NCBI GenBank assembly: GCA_028023455.1
Contig: JAQFVV010006353.1
Span: 1,860,001-1,924,000, forward strand
Reading direction: 5' to 3'
DNA length: 64,000 nucleotides
From: Epiperipatus broadwayi
Lineage: Eukaryota; Onychophora; Udeonychophora; Euonychophora; Peripatidae
Numbering within the stretch: the first letter of the stretch is position 1; every line of letters starts with the position of its first letter. Under the pieces are notes generated by a model. It was given only the letters and a program-made list of their open reading frames with translations. It was not told where the DNA came from and did not search any database. The position numbers and the translations under genes were made by a program. This document shows, in pieces, positions 1-11,681 of the stretch.

Positions 1-191
1 ATCTGCAAAAAAAGACCTGACAAAATATATACTCCCTTACTACCTATTAACGGTATCTCTATCCCTCTTCCTAATCTTTCTATTGCTCTTTCCATTTCAC
101 TCAAATACAACACAAACAAAATAGGTGACATAGGGCATCCTTGCCTTAGCCCACCCAATTTTTAACTTTAACTGATTCTATATTCCCTAAT

Positions 192-267
<76 letters not shown>

Positions 268-1078
268 TTTTCACAAAATTTCTTAATAATATCTATTAAA
301 GCTTCATCCATTCCCAAATTTGCTACACTTATCCATAATCTATTTCTATCTACTCTATCATATGCCTTCTCTATATCTATAAAACTCATATATAACTGTT
401 TACCTAAATTCCTACTCATATCCATAAGTTGTGTAACTACAAATAAACTATCTGCTATACGCCTATGTAATCTAAAACCTCCTTGCATTTCCCCCACTAT
501 ATTATTTCCTTCCATCCATTTTACAACTCTTCTAGCCACCATATATGAAAAAACTTTATATAAAACTGATGTTACCGCTATCAGTCTATAATTATTTAAC
601 TTTCTATGATCCTTATCCTTTCCTTTAAATAATAATCTTACTCTTGTATTACTCCAACTACTTGGGAAAACTCTATTCTGTGCCATTTTATTAAAACAAG
701 ATAATAACTTTACTTTTGCCCTATATCCTAAATTCATTACCATCTCTGCTGCCCATCCATCTAAACCTCTTGCCTTTCCACTTTTCAATTTCTTCTCTAC
801 CTCATTCAGTTCATTTTCTGAAAACCTAATATTTCCATTACTATATGCTTTCATGTTTTCTATCACTCTATCATTCACATCTAACATATTTTCTATATTA
901 ATTACATATCTATTTAAGATTAAATCTTTTCTAGAGCTACACTCTATTCCCTCATCATCTAGTAATACTATCTCTCTCTCCCCTACATTCCTCCTTTTAA
1001 TGTAATTCCAAAATTTTTTACTCCCATCTCTTTCACTTTTATTAATATCCTCCAACAATTTACCTTCCTCTATCTAAT
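1..1078 (-). pseudogene. Non-LTR retrotransposon RT fragment, interrupted by (TA)n
   Basis: On the minus strand the frame from about 1058 down to 265 encodes the fingers and first palm part of a LINE reverse transcriptase. Visible motifs are SGKARGLDGW, LLFKGKDKDHRKLNNYRLIAV, a QGGFR motif and the catalytic block MSFIDIEKAYDRVD. The protein then runs into a (TA)n tract. Beyond it, at about 1-150 and in another frame, the RT continues with GLRQGCPMSPILF and a YLSEMERAIE-like stretch. The catalytic YxDD box would lie off the left edge of the window. This is a truncated, broken copy with no ORF1 or endonuclease. The LINE clade is not certain. A C-terminal piece that fits the same kind of element lies at 3400-4440, but it is in the wrong order to belong to this copy. 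Confidence 0.85.
189..262. repeat. (TA)n microsatellite inside the LINE RT frame
   Basis: Almost pure TA dinucleotides with one phase slip near 233. It separates the RT block ending FCENN from the block starting GLRQGCP, so it expanded or inserted inside former coding sequence. Confidence 0.95.
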
Positions 1079-1887
1079 GGTAAAATGACTAAATAAATCC
1101 ACAATATTATTTACTAAATATAGTGTCATGGATTTGTTTAATCATTTTATGGTTAGATAGTGTTTGATCAGCTTTGTTATATTTTGATATATATATATTA
1201 TAGATTGAATCTCTGCTGCTTTTATTACATATAAAATAAAGACACTATAACAAAGGATATACTTTAATATTTATCTTAGAAATGTAACATACTTTCAATA
1301 TCATCACAATATTTTGCCATTAACATTAATCTATCTGATTAATCTAAAACAAAGATTTTTATTTACAGATGGCAATGTTTGGTATTTAATTTTCCTTGCT
1401 ATACTACAGCTATTGAAATGCTATTTTACCAGGTTTTTAAAATAAAAAAATTGGAACTAAAGTATATTGATTTATTAGTTAAAAAAAATCTGAAGAGGGC
1501 AGTGCTGTTCAATTATTAGCAAATTCAAAGTAATTTTGTCTAGCCTCCATGTAGATGACTGCTTAAATTCTTCATTTTCCAGTTTCAAAATCATTGCAAG
1601 ATTACTTCTAGAAGATTTTTGAAATAGCAAAAGAATTAATTTTTTGTCTAGTTTATTAAAGTCTTATATGATCATTTGTAAACACATGCATGATTATAGC
1701 AAATTTATTGTTACATTGATTAAAAAAAAACAGTAAGATTGTCACATCTTGTGACAAGGTGTTAAAGAAGGTATGGAACTGATTGCTAATACTTTTACCA
1801 ACACCATGGCAGGATCTTTTGACAAAATTTTATAATTTTATGATGGTTTTACATTTATTTATTCTTATTTTGAAAATAAATCTCAGT
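1079..1887. other. Non-coding AT-rich DNA
   Basis: No reading frame, splice-flanked exon or clear repeat that I can support. Confidence 0.5.
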
Positions 1888-2100
1888 CAAACCACTAAAC
1901 ATCACACGATCACCATTCTTTATGCTTACACAAGCTGTTTACACAGATTCAAAGCTCTTCACTGATAAAAGCCACAAGCTAGAAATTAGCCTGGAAATAT
2001 TGGATGAATAGGCACTAGATAAGGATTTTATGCACAAACCTTCTCGCATCAATTGCTTACTCTGGCTTTCACTGATTGGTGCTACTGTATGGAGAGTTAA
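1888..2100 (+). mobile_element. Fold-back element family FB1, partial (right arm)
   Basis: Starts with the family edge CACTAAACATCACACGATCA (near 1892), then jumps to the right-arm sequence (CACTGATAAAAGCCACAAGC) and ends at TACTGTATGGAGAG (2084-2097). The same blocks recur at about 5920, 15977, 16458 and 48136. The left arm is mostly deleted, so this is a fossil. Confidence 0.75.
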
Positions 2101-3399
2101 GCCTCAGTGTAAATTTCAGACAACGAAGTTTATATTAATGTTCTCATTTCATTGGCTTGGCCAGCTTTTAAGCGAAGGGTGCTCATTACATATTCACTTT
2201 TATTTCAATATTTGCAAAGTTTAAATATGATATTTTAGGATGTTTATTATTTGCAAACTTATATTTCTAACAAATCAAATTCCATTTATTGATAATACCA
2301 ATATAATACTAAAATCAAAACTTGAATGACTAAAATTCTCACTAGGTTAAACAGTGGAAATGCGATTGGCTATCTGCTGCATCACAGTCATTTTGCACAA
2401 TAAACTATGCTTCTTTAATTTTCCTCTTTCTGTTATTTTTTCTTCCATAGGCTACCTCAACTAAAGCAGCATTTTATAACTATGAAAAGTAATATAAATA
2501 TGGATTTGATTTAAGTATACTTTTGAAGTAGTTTGTTAAAAAAAAGAAATGACAGAAAGCAAAATTCAAAGAAACTTGATTCACTGCATAGAATAAACAC
2601 ATGATCAACCAAAAAGCTAATAGCATTCAAATAAATTAAAAAGAAGAGGTGTTTTGAATGTTAATGGTAAAAATGTCATGTTATTAATCAGAAATATGGT
2701 GCCTTCAATAGTGAAAGTATACTTAAATTCTTAAATTATTATTAAAGTTATGTAGTCTGTTGTAGTATTTATATATTTAATAAATATATACATACACATT
2801 ACTTTGCAATTCACATATTAATAAAAATGATACTTGCATTTTAAATATATTTATGTATTGCATTATTTATCCATCATGCATGAGGAGAAATGACTGCATG
2901 TTAAAATGTTGATAAGATTATGCAGTTTAATATCAAAAACATACACAGCTTAACCGTATTTATAAGTACATTACGCATACAGCTCTAAACATTATATATG
3001 GTTTTTATCTGATTCATAAATCATTACATTTTACATTTTAAAAATTTTGTATAATCACTTGAAATTAGAAATTTGTAATCCTTTAAGTGTCTTAATTTTA
3101 TAACAGAAAATGCTAATTTTATAATGTGTAAAATATATTTAATGTATTAATTTATTTAATTTTTTTTTTAAATTTATAAAGCAAAAACTATTAGTAAAAA
3201 TGGTCTGTATATCTATAAATTTAAGCACACATATATATATATTTGGATATACTTAAGAATTTATAAGAAATAAATACAGTCTGTATCAGTAGCTGAAAAT
3301 TCAAATATACAATAACAAATCGCCCCTCTCATGTGATGTGATGCACTGTGACTTCTCCTTATACGGAGTCAGAAATCTCTCAGTAACTATGCTCAGAGA
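2101..3399. other. Non-coding AT-rich DNA
   Basis: Long A/T runs and short TA tracts (3231-3242). No supported gene. Confidence 0.5.
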
Positions 3400-4440
3400 A
3401 ACCTGTTAGCCACTTTACCTTCCATTTACATTCCCCACCCTAAGTTTTCCCATAATCTGCTCCATCCCATTTTCACAACATAATCTTTGTCAACTCCATG
3501 ACCTTCATATCTAAATCCCCCTTATCTTTTCCCCAAACCCAGCATAAAAACTAATAACTCACTTTTTGTATAATCACTTTGTTCATGTTTATTCTTCCAT
3601 AACTTCAATATTTGTACTCTTTCTGCTTCCAAGCATTTACATTGAAGTAACAGATGCCTAATATTTTCTATGCCTTCCTTACACAACTTGCAGACTAAAT
3701 CACCTATATTTTTTCATTTACGTGTATATTCCCTTGTCGCTAAAAATCCCATTCGAGCAATCCTGTTTAAGCCTTAAACAATGAACTACTTTCTTTACTA
3801 TTATCATAAATTAACTCACACCGAATGTTCCATTTACTTCTATATATATTTAAACTCGTTTTACTCTCCATACTAGTTCTTCATCTCTCCAACTCCCTAT
3901 TCTTTATTAATACATCTATTCTTCTATCCCATTCCTTACCACTATAACACTCAACAATTCTCTTAACACATTCATCCCACCTTTTGTACAAGTATACTGA
4001 CATAAATTCTTTATCCAAATCATCTGCATACCACATTACCTTTCACACCCATCTTGTTGCCTGCCCTGTACTTGTAACCCAATTAAATACTATTTTGGCT
4101 ATTCTTTTCTTATCCATAAACTGCAATCCACCGAACATTTTCAATTTGCTTTTTGCATCCCTCATATAAAAACTTGACCATCCCATTTCTCCTTGAATTA
4201 CCTCCTTTGCTGTCCACACCTCTGCATCTAATGCATATCTTCCTACTTCCCTTTGTACTTTTTCTAAGTAATCTAATACCCCTTTACTAACACATAACAC
4301 ATCATTGCCATATGTTAACCTTGCTACTGCCACTTCCTTTCATACAATTCTAGCTACATCATATTTATAATATGAAAACACTGTTAATTTCTTTATCAAT
4401 CCCTTTCTTTTCTTTGCTTCATTTATCATTTTTTTCTCCT
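3400..4440 (-). pseudogene. LINE ORF2 C-terminal fragment with zinc knuckle
   Basis: Minus-strand frames carry a LINE C-terminal region. An open stretch at 4043-4333 contains YGNDVLCVSKGVLDYLEKVQ and RYALDAEVW, typical of the region after the RT thumb. About 350 bases downstream, at roughly 3641-3705, is a knuckle C-x2-C-x8-H-x4-C (VCKLCKEGIENIRHLLLQC). Frameshifts and stops separate the pieces. It resembles the type of element at 1-1078, but on the minus strand this C-terminal part lies upstream of that RT, so they are different insertions or a rearranged copy. The exact ends are unclear; 3400-3600 may be 3' UTR. Confidence 0.75.
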
Positions 4441-4610
4441 ATATATTGTTTTTTCAGCAGTGCCACCTCGTGAATAAAGATGAAGTCTGAATTTCAAATG
4501 GCATGGCCAAGATGTAATCCTCTTGAACCATATACCGCAATGATGTTAAATATTGAAAAAAAAAAAGATTTATTTAAACAAGGAACCTGTTATTATAAAG
4601 CACTGAAAAC

Positions 4611-4870
4611 TTTGAAATTATTCATATGGAAGTCAATCTCTGATAATGCGCTATTTCTTAAATATTATTAATCTCTGCGCACTCTATCACCAGTAAGAAT
4701 TTAAAAAACTTAAGTGAATCACATTCACTTAAGTTTAGAATGTAGGCTCTAAACTTAAGTGATTCATTTAAGTTTTTTAAATTCTTACCAGCGGGAGAGT
4801 GCACAGAGATTAATAATATTTAAGAAATAGCGCATTATCAGAGATTGACTTCCGTTTGAATAATTTCAAA
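4611..4870. mobile_element. Fold-back (palindromic) element, about 120-bp arms
   Basis: The left arm (4611-4735) begins TTTGAAATTATTCA and the right arm (4751-4870) ends TGAATAATTTCAAA; the arms match at most positions. The centre near 4741-4750 is only about 10-15 bases. No coding capacity. It fits a MITE or fold-back element; I see no clear target duplication. Confidence 0.85.
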
Positions 4871-5365
4871 CAAGGAGCATGAAATTTAAGTTAGCAATGA
4901 TCTTAAATTATTCATAAACAAACATGTTTAATTTACACATACAAAACTAGACTAATACATTAGTCATTTTAAAGTTTGCAATCTCCCAAATATATGAAAA
5001 TTAAACCCAATGTGTATCGCTGACTGAAAATTCAAATATAAAAGATCAAATCATTCCTCCTAGCCCCAAACGTCATATTTTTTTTAGCAAAGCTACCATT
5101 ATTCACAAAGTAGCATTGCTGAAATAACAACGTTTGGAGAAGAGGTGATTTGATATTTTACAAGAACATGAATGAGTTTAAAAGAAAACATTAATTAAAT
5201 ATAATAAAATTCAAATTTAAGCATTAGCACACATTAGACTAGCAATACAAAGAATACATGCTATTAGTTTTCATTACTGAAGTACAAAATAAGTACTTAA
5301 GCAAAATTATATCAGAGACTCCAATACTGTCAAGTAGATATTTTAATTCAATAATAACTTTGACT
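4871..5365. other. Non-coding DNA
   Basis: AT-rich; nothing supported. Confidence 0.45.
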
Positions 5366-5472
5366 TGTCAAGCATTGGTGATTGAGAGATCAGCGACAGC
5401 TGCTTTACAAGCAGTTGTCCCGGGTTAGCGAGTTCGCTTCCCAGCTGATGCTATGACACATGAGGAAAAAAA
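5366..5472 (+). mobile_element. tRNA-like SINE, family S1 (diverged copy)
   Basis: Starts TGTCAAGCATTGGTGATTGAG and ends GATGCTATGACACATG followed by an A run. The B-box-like AGTTCGCTTCC lies near 5430-5440. Other copies are at 47980, 58244 (minus), 58616 and 60271. Confidence 0.75.
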
Positions 5473-5919
5473 ACTTTGACTTCCACTTACTAGTAAGTGC
5501 ATGTACTGAATATAAATAACAATAAACTAATGTTAATATATGCCAAAAAGGTAGATTTTAAAACTAGTCAGTTTTATTATCAAAAGCATTCAAGGCAGTA
5601 ATAGCACTGAATATATTTAAAAGTCTACCTTTTTTGCATATGTGTTCATTAACAGTCATTTATTATGTCAGCTCAGGAAAGAAGGAAGTACTTTGAGCTT
5701 AGCTTTGCCATGACATAATCATCCGGCCATAATTATTATAACTTTGTAAATTATCCTAGCCCTTTAGGTTTTTGTAATAATTTTGCTGCCTGTGTTTGGA
5801 ACAGTAGAATGCTGTACTTTCTCCAGTGGGGAGGGGAGGAATTTTTGCACTGGCAGAATGCCATAGTTGTGATTATTGTAAAAACCTAAAATGCTAGAAT
5901 AATTCACAATGGTAGAATA
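5473..5919. other. Non-coding DNA
   Basis: Contains a G-rich patch (GGGGAGGGGAGG, 5827-5838). No supported gene. Confidence 0.45.
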
Positions 5920-6306
5920 ACACCAGCAAAACTCTCCATACAGTAGTGCCACTCAGTGCCAACCAGAGTAATCAATGGATGCCAGAAGGCTTGTGCATAA
6001 AATCCCTATCCAGTGCCTACTCTTCCAATATCCTCAGACTAGTTTCTGGCTTGTGGCCTTTGTCAGTGAACTAAGATCTATGTGCAGTGCTCTCAGATCC
6101 AAAGCTCCTCACTGATAAAGGCCACAAGCCAGAAACTAGTCTGGGGATATTGGATGAGTAGGCACTGGATAGGGGTTTTATGCATAAGTCTTCTGGAATC
6201 CATTAATTACTCTGGTTGGTATTGAGTGGCACTACTGTATGGAGAGTTTTGCCTGTGTTAATAGCAGTTATGCTAACATAAGAAATGGTGTACATGTGAT
6301 GTTTAA
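5920..6306. mobile_element. Fold-back element FB1, near-complete short form
   Basis: The left arm (about 5924-6070) reads GCAAAACTCTCCATACAGTAG onward. The right arm (about 6109-6254) is its reverse complement and ends CTACTGTATGGAGAGTTTTGC. An outer edge on the right (6255-6306, with AAGAAATGGTG) matches in reverse the CACCATTTCTTATG edge seen at 16478. No ORF. It is a non-autonomous palindromic DNA element; the superfamily is unknown because I cannot fix the target duplication. Confidence 0.85.
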
Positions 6307-7229
6307 AGTAGAATAATTATGACCAGACAATTACATCATGGCAGTGCTAATCCCAAAGTATCAAGAAGAAAATATTTATTCCAATGTTTACAAATGCCAC
6401 CTATTGGTAAATGTATGTACTAAATGAACCAATATTTGTCAACTTAATGAAAGTTCTATATGGTTTAGTTCAGTGATAGTATGGTAGACTTAAGGGTTAA
6501 TGATTCCTGGATTGATTATCAGCTCAATAAAGTTAAAAAAACCCCAGATCCATCAATTGCATAGTCAATCTGTCTCATGGGTTCTTGAGTGTCTTATGAC
6601 CCCTCCCCATCAAGCAACTAACCACATTAATGGTATTGAAACATATTAGAATCAGAACAACAGGTTAAACTTTAATTCAGGAACTATTAACTCCCAAATC
6701 TGTGACTCTCACTATCAGACTGAATTCCATAGAGCATTATGACTTCATGCATATTTATTGGCAATTTTTTATTAACTATTTTTTAATTAAAATGCATGAC
6801 TTGCATGGTGTATGAATGGTATAATGACAGACATTGGAGTTCAAAGCCCATGGATTGCGATTGATGTTACTTTGAACACTCAAATTTTGTATGAATTCCT
6901 GAACAGTGATTTCATTCGATTATAATTATTCAAATGCATTGAAGATGTCTTTAAATTTAAAAGACCCATTTCAAAACCATTTCCCCCCATTCTTTTAAAA
7001 CTTTCAACTCTTCTCCCATCAAACAAAAATGATTAAATAACAATTAATATAGTTAAATATCAAGTAAACAGAAAAATGGACCTGCAACTTCTACGCATGT
7101 ATGTATTTGTAGTTCACAGTTTAGTTTATATAGCATTCACAAAATTCATTTTTAATGCATGGCCTTTTATTTGCTCTCTTTATTTCTTTGCTTTTTTTTG
7201 GAGTTAGAATAATTATACTTATTTATGAG
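6307..7229. other. Non-coding DNA
   Basis: Unique-looking AT-rich sequence, no supported feature. Confidence 0.45.
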
Positions 7230-7388
<159 letters not shown>

Positions 7389-7431
7389 GTTTCAAAGTAT
7401 TTTATTAGGCTAAGAGAAAAAAGGCTATTAT
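7389..7431 (-). mobile_element. 3'-end scrap of LINE family 2
   Basis: The sequence right after the (ATT)n array, GTTTCAAAGTATTTTATTA on the plus strand, matches the 3' termini of LINE copies D (23884) and C (26207), which read GTTTCAAAGAATTTTATTA and GTTTCAAAGCAAAACTTTAT. On the minus strand this is an AATAAA-bearing 3' end running into (AAT)n. It is a severely 5'-truncated insertion. Confidence 0.65.
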
Positions 7432-9261
7432 CTGGACCACTTGTAGCAATACTGAAAATCAGGTAACACTTAGTTGAAACAATACAGTTCAGATTACAGT
7501 ATTGAAAGAATCTATAAGTAAGCTTAGTCATGAAAATAGATTCATCTAGTTAAAAAAAAAATCTCGATAAATTTTCTGGGCATGAATCCAGCTTTAAAAG
7601 CATTTAACTTAAGTTAGAGAAGTACAATTATTCCACCAAATGCTAACAACTGATAAAAAAAGCTAAGGTTTTATGACAAAATTAATCTGTGGTTTTAGTC
7701 CACCTGATAAATTACCTTATCTTAATTGGAAAAAACCACACATTCAAAGCAGTGGTGAGGGTATGCTCCAGACAGAAGTAGGTACTGTAGCATAAAAAAG
7801 CTATGAATCTTTCCTCACAATGTTTTAACATAAGTAGGCATTCCTGACTTTCTCATCTTCAGGTATGCAATCTAAGGTGTTTTAACTGTAAATAAAAAAA
7901 ACTCGATACTGATTTAGTGTGCATTCACAGCCATTTTGAATTCTAAGAAACAAACAAAACCCCTGCTCACTGTCACTAAGAGAATTTAATATAATATATT
8001 TTGATTCATAATTAGCCACAAAGTATAAACAATTTCCTTATAATATTAATAGGCAATTTGTATATAAAATGTAGAGTAAGTAAATTAAATATTTAATCAG
8101 CCTTTTTATTGTAGTTGATAATACAATGGAATTGGCAATGGGGGTGAAATGTATTGCCATTAGAAATCAATCCGACAATACCTAAAAAAATTAAATTACT
8201 AAATTTTATTGTATTTGTTTTGTATAATATAAGGCTTCATTTATTTAACTGACTGTTTTCAAAGAAAAATAGCATGCTGGTTAAATTCGTGACGCAATAA
8301 CTCGTTATGCACTGAAGACTGAAATGAAAGACGTTTCCCAGTATTTAATTGGCAACTTCAGCACTATGGAATTGAGATACTCAGTTCTCTGTGCATTAAA
8401 AACAAAATAAAGATATGGATTAAATAAGCAAAAGTTCAAAAGTTTACACGAAAGACAGCAATGGTAGAATTAAGTTTTGAATGAATTAAAACAAAGTTCG
8501 ACGTTTTTATGTATTTCCTCCTTTGCTTTAGTATATATATAATTCTTTTTTGTTCAGCAATTTTGTCAGCAGCTATTTTTACCTTGAAATTTGCAGCAAA
8601 CTGAGAATGTGAATTTCTTTAAAACAATTAAGATTTCCAAATAACAGGTAAAAAGTTTTAGCACCTTAAAACAGGAAACATTTTTTTTTTTGTTGAGAAA
8701 TTTAATGGTAGAGCAAATTTTATCTCTTTGAAATTAAAAAATTATTTTAGAGTGTAATCACTATTAGTCGGTAATTTATTTCACCTGGATAAACTTTTCT
8801 AGAATTTTTAGCTTTTTTTCCTTGAATCTTATTTTTAGATTCTAATTACGGCCTCAGGTATTGTATTTTCAGATGACAGGTAATATCTCTATTTTTATTT
8901 TGCTTGCCTTAGCTTTCTTCTAAATTAACATTTAAGCAGTAATTATAGTATTTTTTATGCTTTTGTATGTGTGTATAGATATAACAGAAAGTGCTTTTGG
9001 GTGTGCAAAACACGATTATATTGAAATTGATGAATTTTAAAATTATCTGTGCATTTTTTTTGAAGGGACAACACTTTTTATCAGTTTGTTCTACAAATTT
9101 CCAGCTGTTATATCGTGCAGGTTGTGATAAGTGAAGATGTGATCAAAAGAGAATCTTTATATGGCAACTAAAAATCCATTTATAAATAAGGATTTTAAAT
9201 GATGCTACAATTTTTTTGGATGCTATTAAAATAATACTAATTATTTATTACAGCATCATGT
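7432..9261. other. Non-coding DNA with one FB2 arm
   Basis: At about 7914-7950 the sequence GATTTAGTGTGCATTCACAGC resembles the end of the fold-back element at 41285. Otherwise nothing supported. Confidence 0.45.
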
Positions 9262-9345
9262 ACTGCAGTGGTTGGTCACGACCTCTGTGGATCACAAAAA
9301 ATTGTCGGGGGGGGGTCATGAAAATTTTGAGAATTTCTGTTGGAT
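9262..9345 (+). mobile_element. hAT-like terminal remnant
   Basis: CTGCAGTGGTTGGTCACGACC followed by GGGGGGGGTCATGAAAATTTTG looks like the 5' end of a hAT-type non-autonomous element (CAGTGGTT... end with a G-rich segment). I found no matching right end or 8-bp target duplication. Confidence 0.4.
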
Positions 9346-9379
9346 AATAAATTTTTAACTGGAAAAAAAATCCCTAAAC

Positions 9380-9830
9380 ACTATTTAACAAATACATGTA
9401 TTACATAGTAGAGATGTCTGCCCATCCCTTGTATATAGATTAAATGGATTATGTTCTGTACATGAGGGGTTGGATTGACCTTAGGTCAACATGGGTGTGA
9501 CAAAAATCTTAGCCTCAGGATGGCCTTTGAGCATTCCATCATCAGATTTTCAATTGGATGGACAGTTGAAGAGTTGGAGTGTGGAGTAGATTGAAGCCTG
9601 TCCATTAAAGTATGAAGATTGGCTATTAATATATATCTGAGAACTTATAGCATATATGTGTAGAGATGATAATCTGGACCAACTGATGATTGCTGTTTTA
9701 GCATGAAATATGTATATTGGTGATTATTTACCTTTTCAACATATATGTGTTCAAGTGTATCAGTGTTATGAGATAGAGTGGAGAGTGTTGGGTTGTGTGA
9801 AAGTCTGTGCTTATATACCCTCTATATCAA
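9380..9830 (+). mobile_element. Dispersed repeat R1 containing a SINE-like 3' part
   Basis: The block with GATGGCCTTTGAGCATTCCATCATCAGATTT and TTGAAGAGTTGGAGTGTG recurs inverted at 48575-49075. The right part (about 9690-9825) also matches 57660-57850 and 61665-61820. The family B box is degraded here (TGTGCTTATATACCC). No ORF. Confidence 0.7.
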
Positions 9831-10124
9831 CTCATTATTGTGTATTTGATTACTTTTGTGTTTAAACACTTCCTTCTTTATATTCCAGTTCACATTATAT
9901 AAACAGCACATCATAATGACACTTTGCTTATATTGCTCTTATTTCTCTTCATAGAGTTTTGTTCTTCATGCTAATACCCTACTAATGTTGATACCTGATA
10001 CTATGTTCTTAAATGTACACATTGCTACAAATCCACAGATCTACTAAGAACCAAGTATTATTATACATTTTTTGTTAATATACAGTTTTTTCAAAGATCA
10101 CAATGGCTGCAATATATATTATTA

Positions 10125-10306
<182 letters not shown>

Positions 10307-10749
10307 GATTGCTGCTGACTTTGTAGAGTTAACATGTGTTATTTGTCTCTCTGATTTTTGAATTCTATAATTCTTATTTGGCTAGGTTTTTTTTTTCCTA
10401 TTTGTAATGGTATTATTAAGTAGAGTTTGGAGATTTTATTGATCTTGTTTTGTATGTATTTTCTAATAGTTTTATATTTCATTTTTTTTTATTGATTTCT
10501 TTTAACTTATTTTTAAGTAGCCATTTTTTTTTTTTGATTTTTTAATCTTGTTTTAGATTTTTTTTTTTTTTATCTTTGTTGGAATTTTTTTTTTTTTTTA
10601 ATTAATTGATTTATTTTATTCTTTTTGATTTTTTTTTATCTTTACTTTAGATTCTTAATTATCTTACTTTTTAATCTCTGTTGGAATTTTAATTAGTTTT
10701 AATTTTATTTTTTGTTTGTTTGGTTTTAAAACTTAAGGTTTTTATTATT

Positions 10750-10851
10750 ATGGATAAATGTAATTCTTGTCATTTAGCTCTTCCTTTTGGTGGAAATTTT
10801 ATAACTTGTCTGGGTTGTAATGGGAATGTTCATTTAAATGTAGTACAGTAA
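10750..10851 (+). CDS. ORF1a of LINE A: N-terminal half of a PHD finger (33 aa)
   Basis: Begins ATGGATAAATGTAATTCTTG and ends at TAA 10849-10851. The peptide has C4-x2-C7, C20-x2-C23 and H28, the first five ligands of a C4HC3 PHD finger as known in ORF1 of CR1-type LINEs. The sixth Cys is missing in this frame. The stretch CAT TTA AAT (10831-10839) contains the -1 slippery heptamer T_TTA_AAT at 10833-10839; slipping back one base makes the next codon TGT (Cys), which restores H-x2-C. The stop lies nine bases after the heptamer. Alternatively the source simply lost one A. The start choice is the only ATG ahead of the Cys pair. Confidence 0.7.
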   Translation: MDKCNSCHLALPFGGNFITCLGCNGNVHLNVVQ

Positions 10852-11681
10852 GTGAAAAGACATTTAAAAATATGTCATCTACAAATAAAGCATTATGGAG
10901 GTGTAAAAATTGTAGAGCAGGAACTAATTTAAATTTGACTTTAAATGATGGATCTAGTTCTGATTCTTTATCTAATTCTTTAGATAATAATTCTAGTCTT
11001 GAATTACTTCAGCAGATGAATAGAAAACTTGATATGCTGCCTATTTTACAGAATAATATTGATTCCTTATCTCAATCTTTTGCTAAACTTACTTTAGAAC
11101 TTGAATTAGTTCAAAATAATATAAAAATATTGATTAGAGAATTTAATGAAATGAAAGAAAAAGTAAAAGCACAAGATTCTTTGTTATGCAATTTGCAAAA
11201 AGAAGTTTTTTATTTAAAGCAGCAAAGATTAGAAAACAATATTGAAATTGTTGGTGTTGAATATGCTAATGATGAAAATTTATTTAATATTGTTGAAAAT
11301 ATAGCTAAAAAATTAGAATTGTCAGACTTTAATAAAAATTATATTAATTCTATTTATAGACTAAAATATGGAGGTAGTTTTAGGCCTGTAATAAAAGTTA
11401 ATTTTGTTAGTAAAATGGTAAGAGATTTATTCTTGTCAGGAGGTAAAAGAATTAAATTATATCTATCTGATGTTTTGCCTATTGATACAGCTGATAAGCG
11501 TATATATTTGAATGAAGATTTGTTGCCTGAAAATAGGAAGTTATTTTGGAAAGTTCGTTCAATGGCTAAAAAAAATAAGTATAGGTTTGTTTGGATTAAA
11601 GATGGGAAAATTTGGTTGAGGAAAGATACTAGGGATAGGGCTATTAGGATTGTTTCTGAATCGGATTTGTCTAATTTATGA
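10833..11681 (+). CDS. ORF1b of LINE A: PHD second half, coiled coil, FP-like domain
   Basis: Open in frame with the ATG at 10872 (269 aa from there), but the homologous reading begins upstream at TGT 10839. The last PHD ligands are in WRCKNC (residues 9-14 from the ATG). Residues about 40-125 are coiled-coil-like (SLELLQQMNRKLDML to LCNLQKEVFYLKQQR). A C-terminal RNA-binding/Baculo_FP-like domain follows, with ENNIEIVGVE, INSIYRL, YLNEDLLPENRKLFWKV and YRFVWIKDGKIWLRKD. Known role of such proteins: nucleic-acid chaperone in the retrotransposition RNP. It ends at TGA 11679-11681, which is followed by C and lies in the same frame as ORF2. Intact in this copy, whereas copy B has a frameshift and a stop here. 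Confidence 0.85.
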   Translation, partial: FKCSTVSEKTFKNMSSTNKALWRCKNCRAGTNLNLTLNDGSSSDSLSNSLDNNSSLELLQQMNRKLDMLPILQNNIDSLSQSFAKLTLELELVQNNIKILIREFNEMKEKVKAQDSLLCNLQKEVFYLKQQRLENNIEIVGVEYANDENLFNIVENIAKKLELSDFNKNYINSIYRLKYGGSFRPVIKVNFVSKMVRDLFLSGGKRIKLYLSDVLPIDTADKRIYLNEDLLPENRKLFWKVRSMAKKNKYRFVWIKDGKIWLRKDTRDRAIRIVSESDLSNL

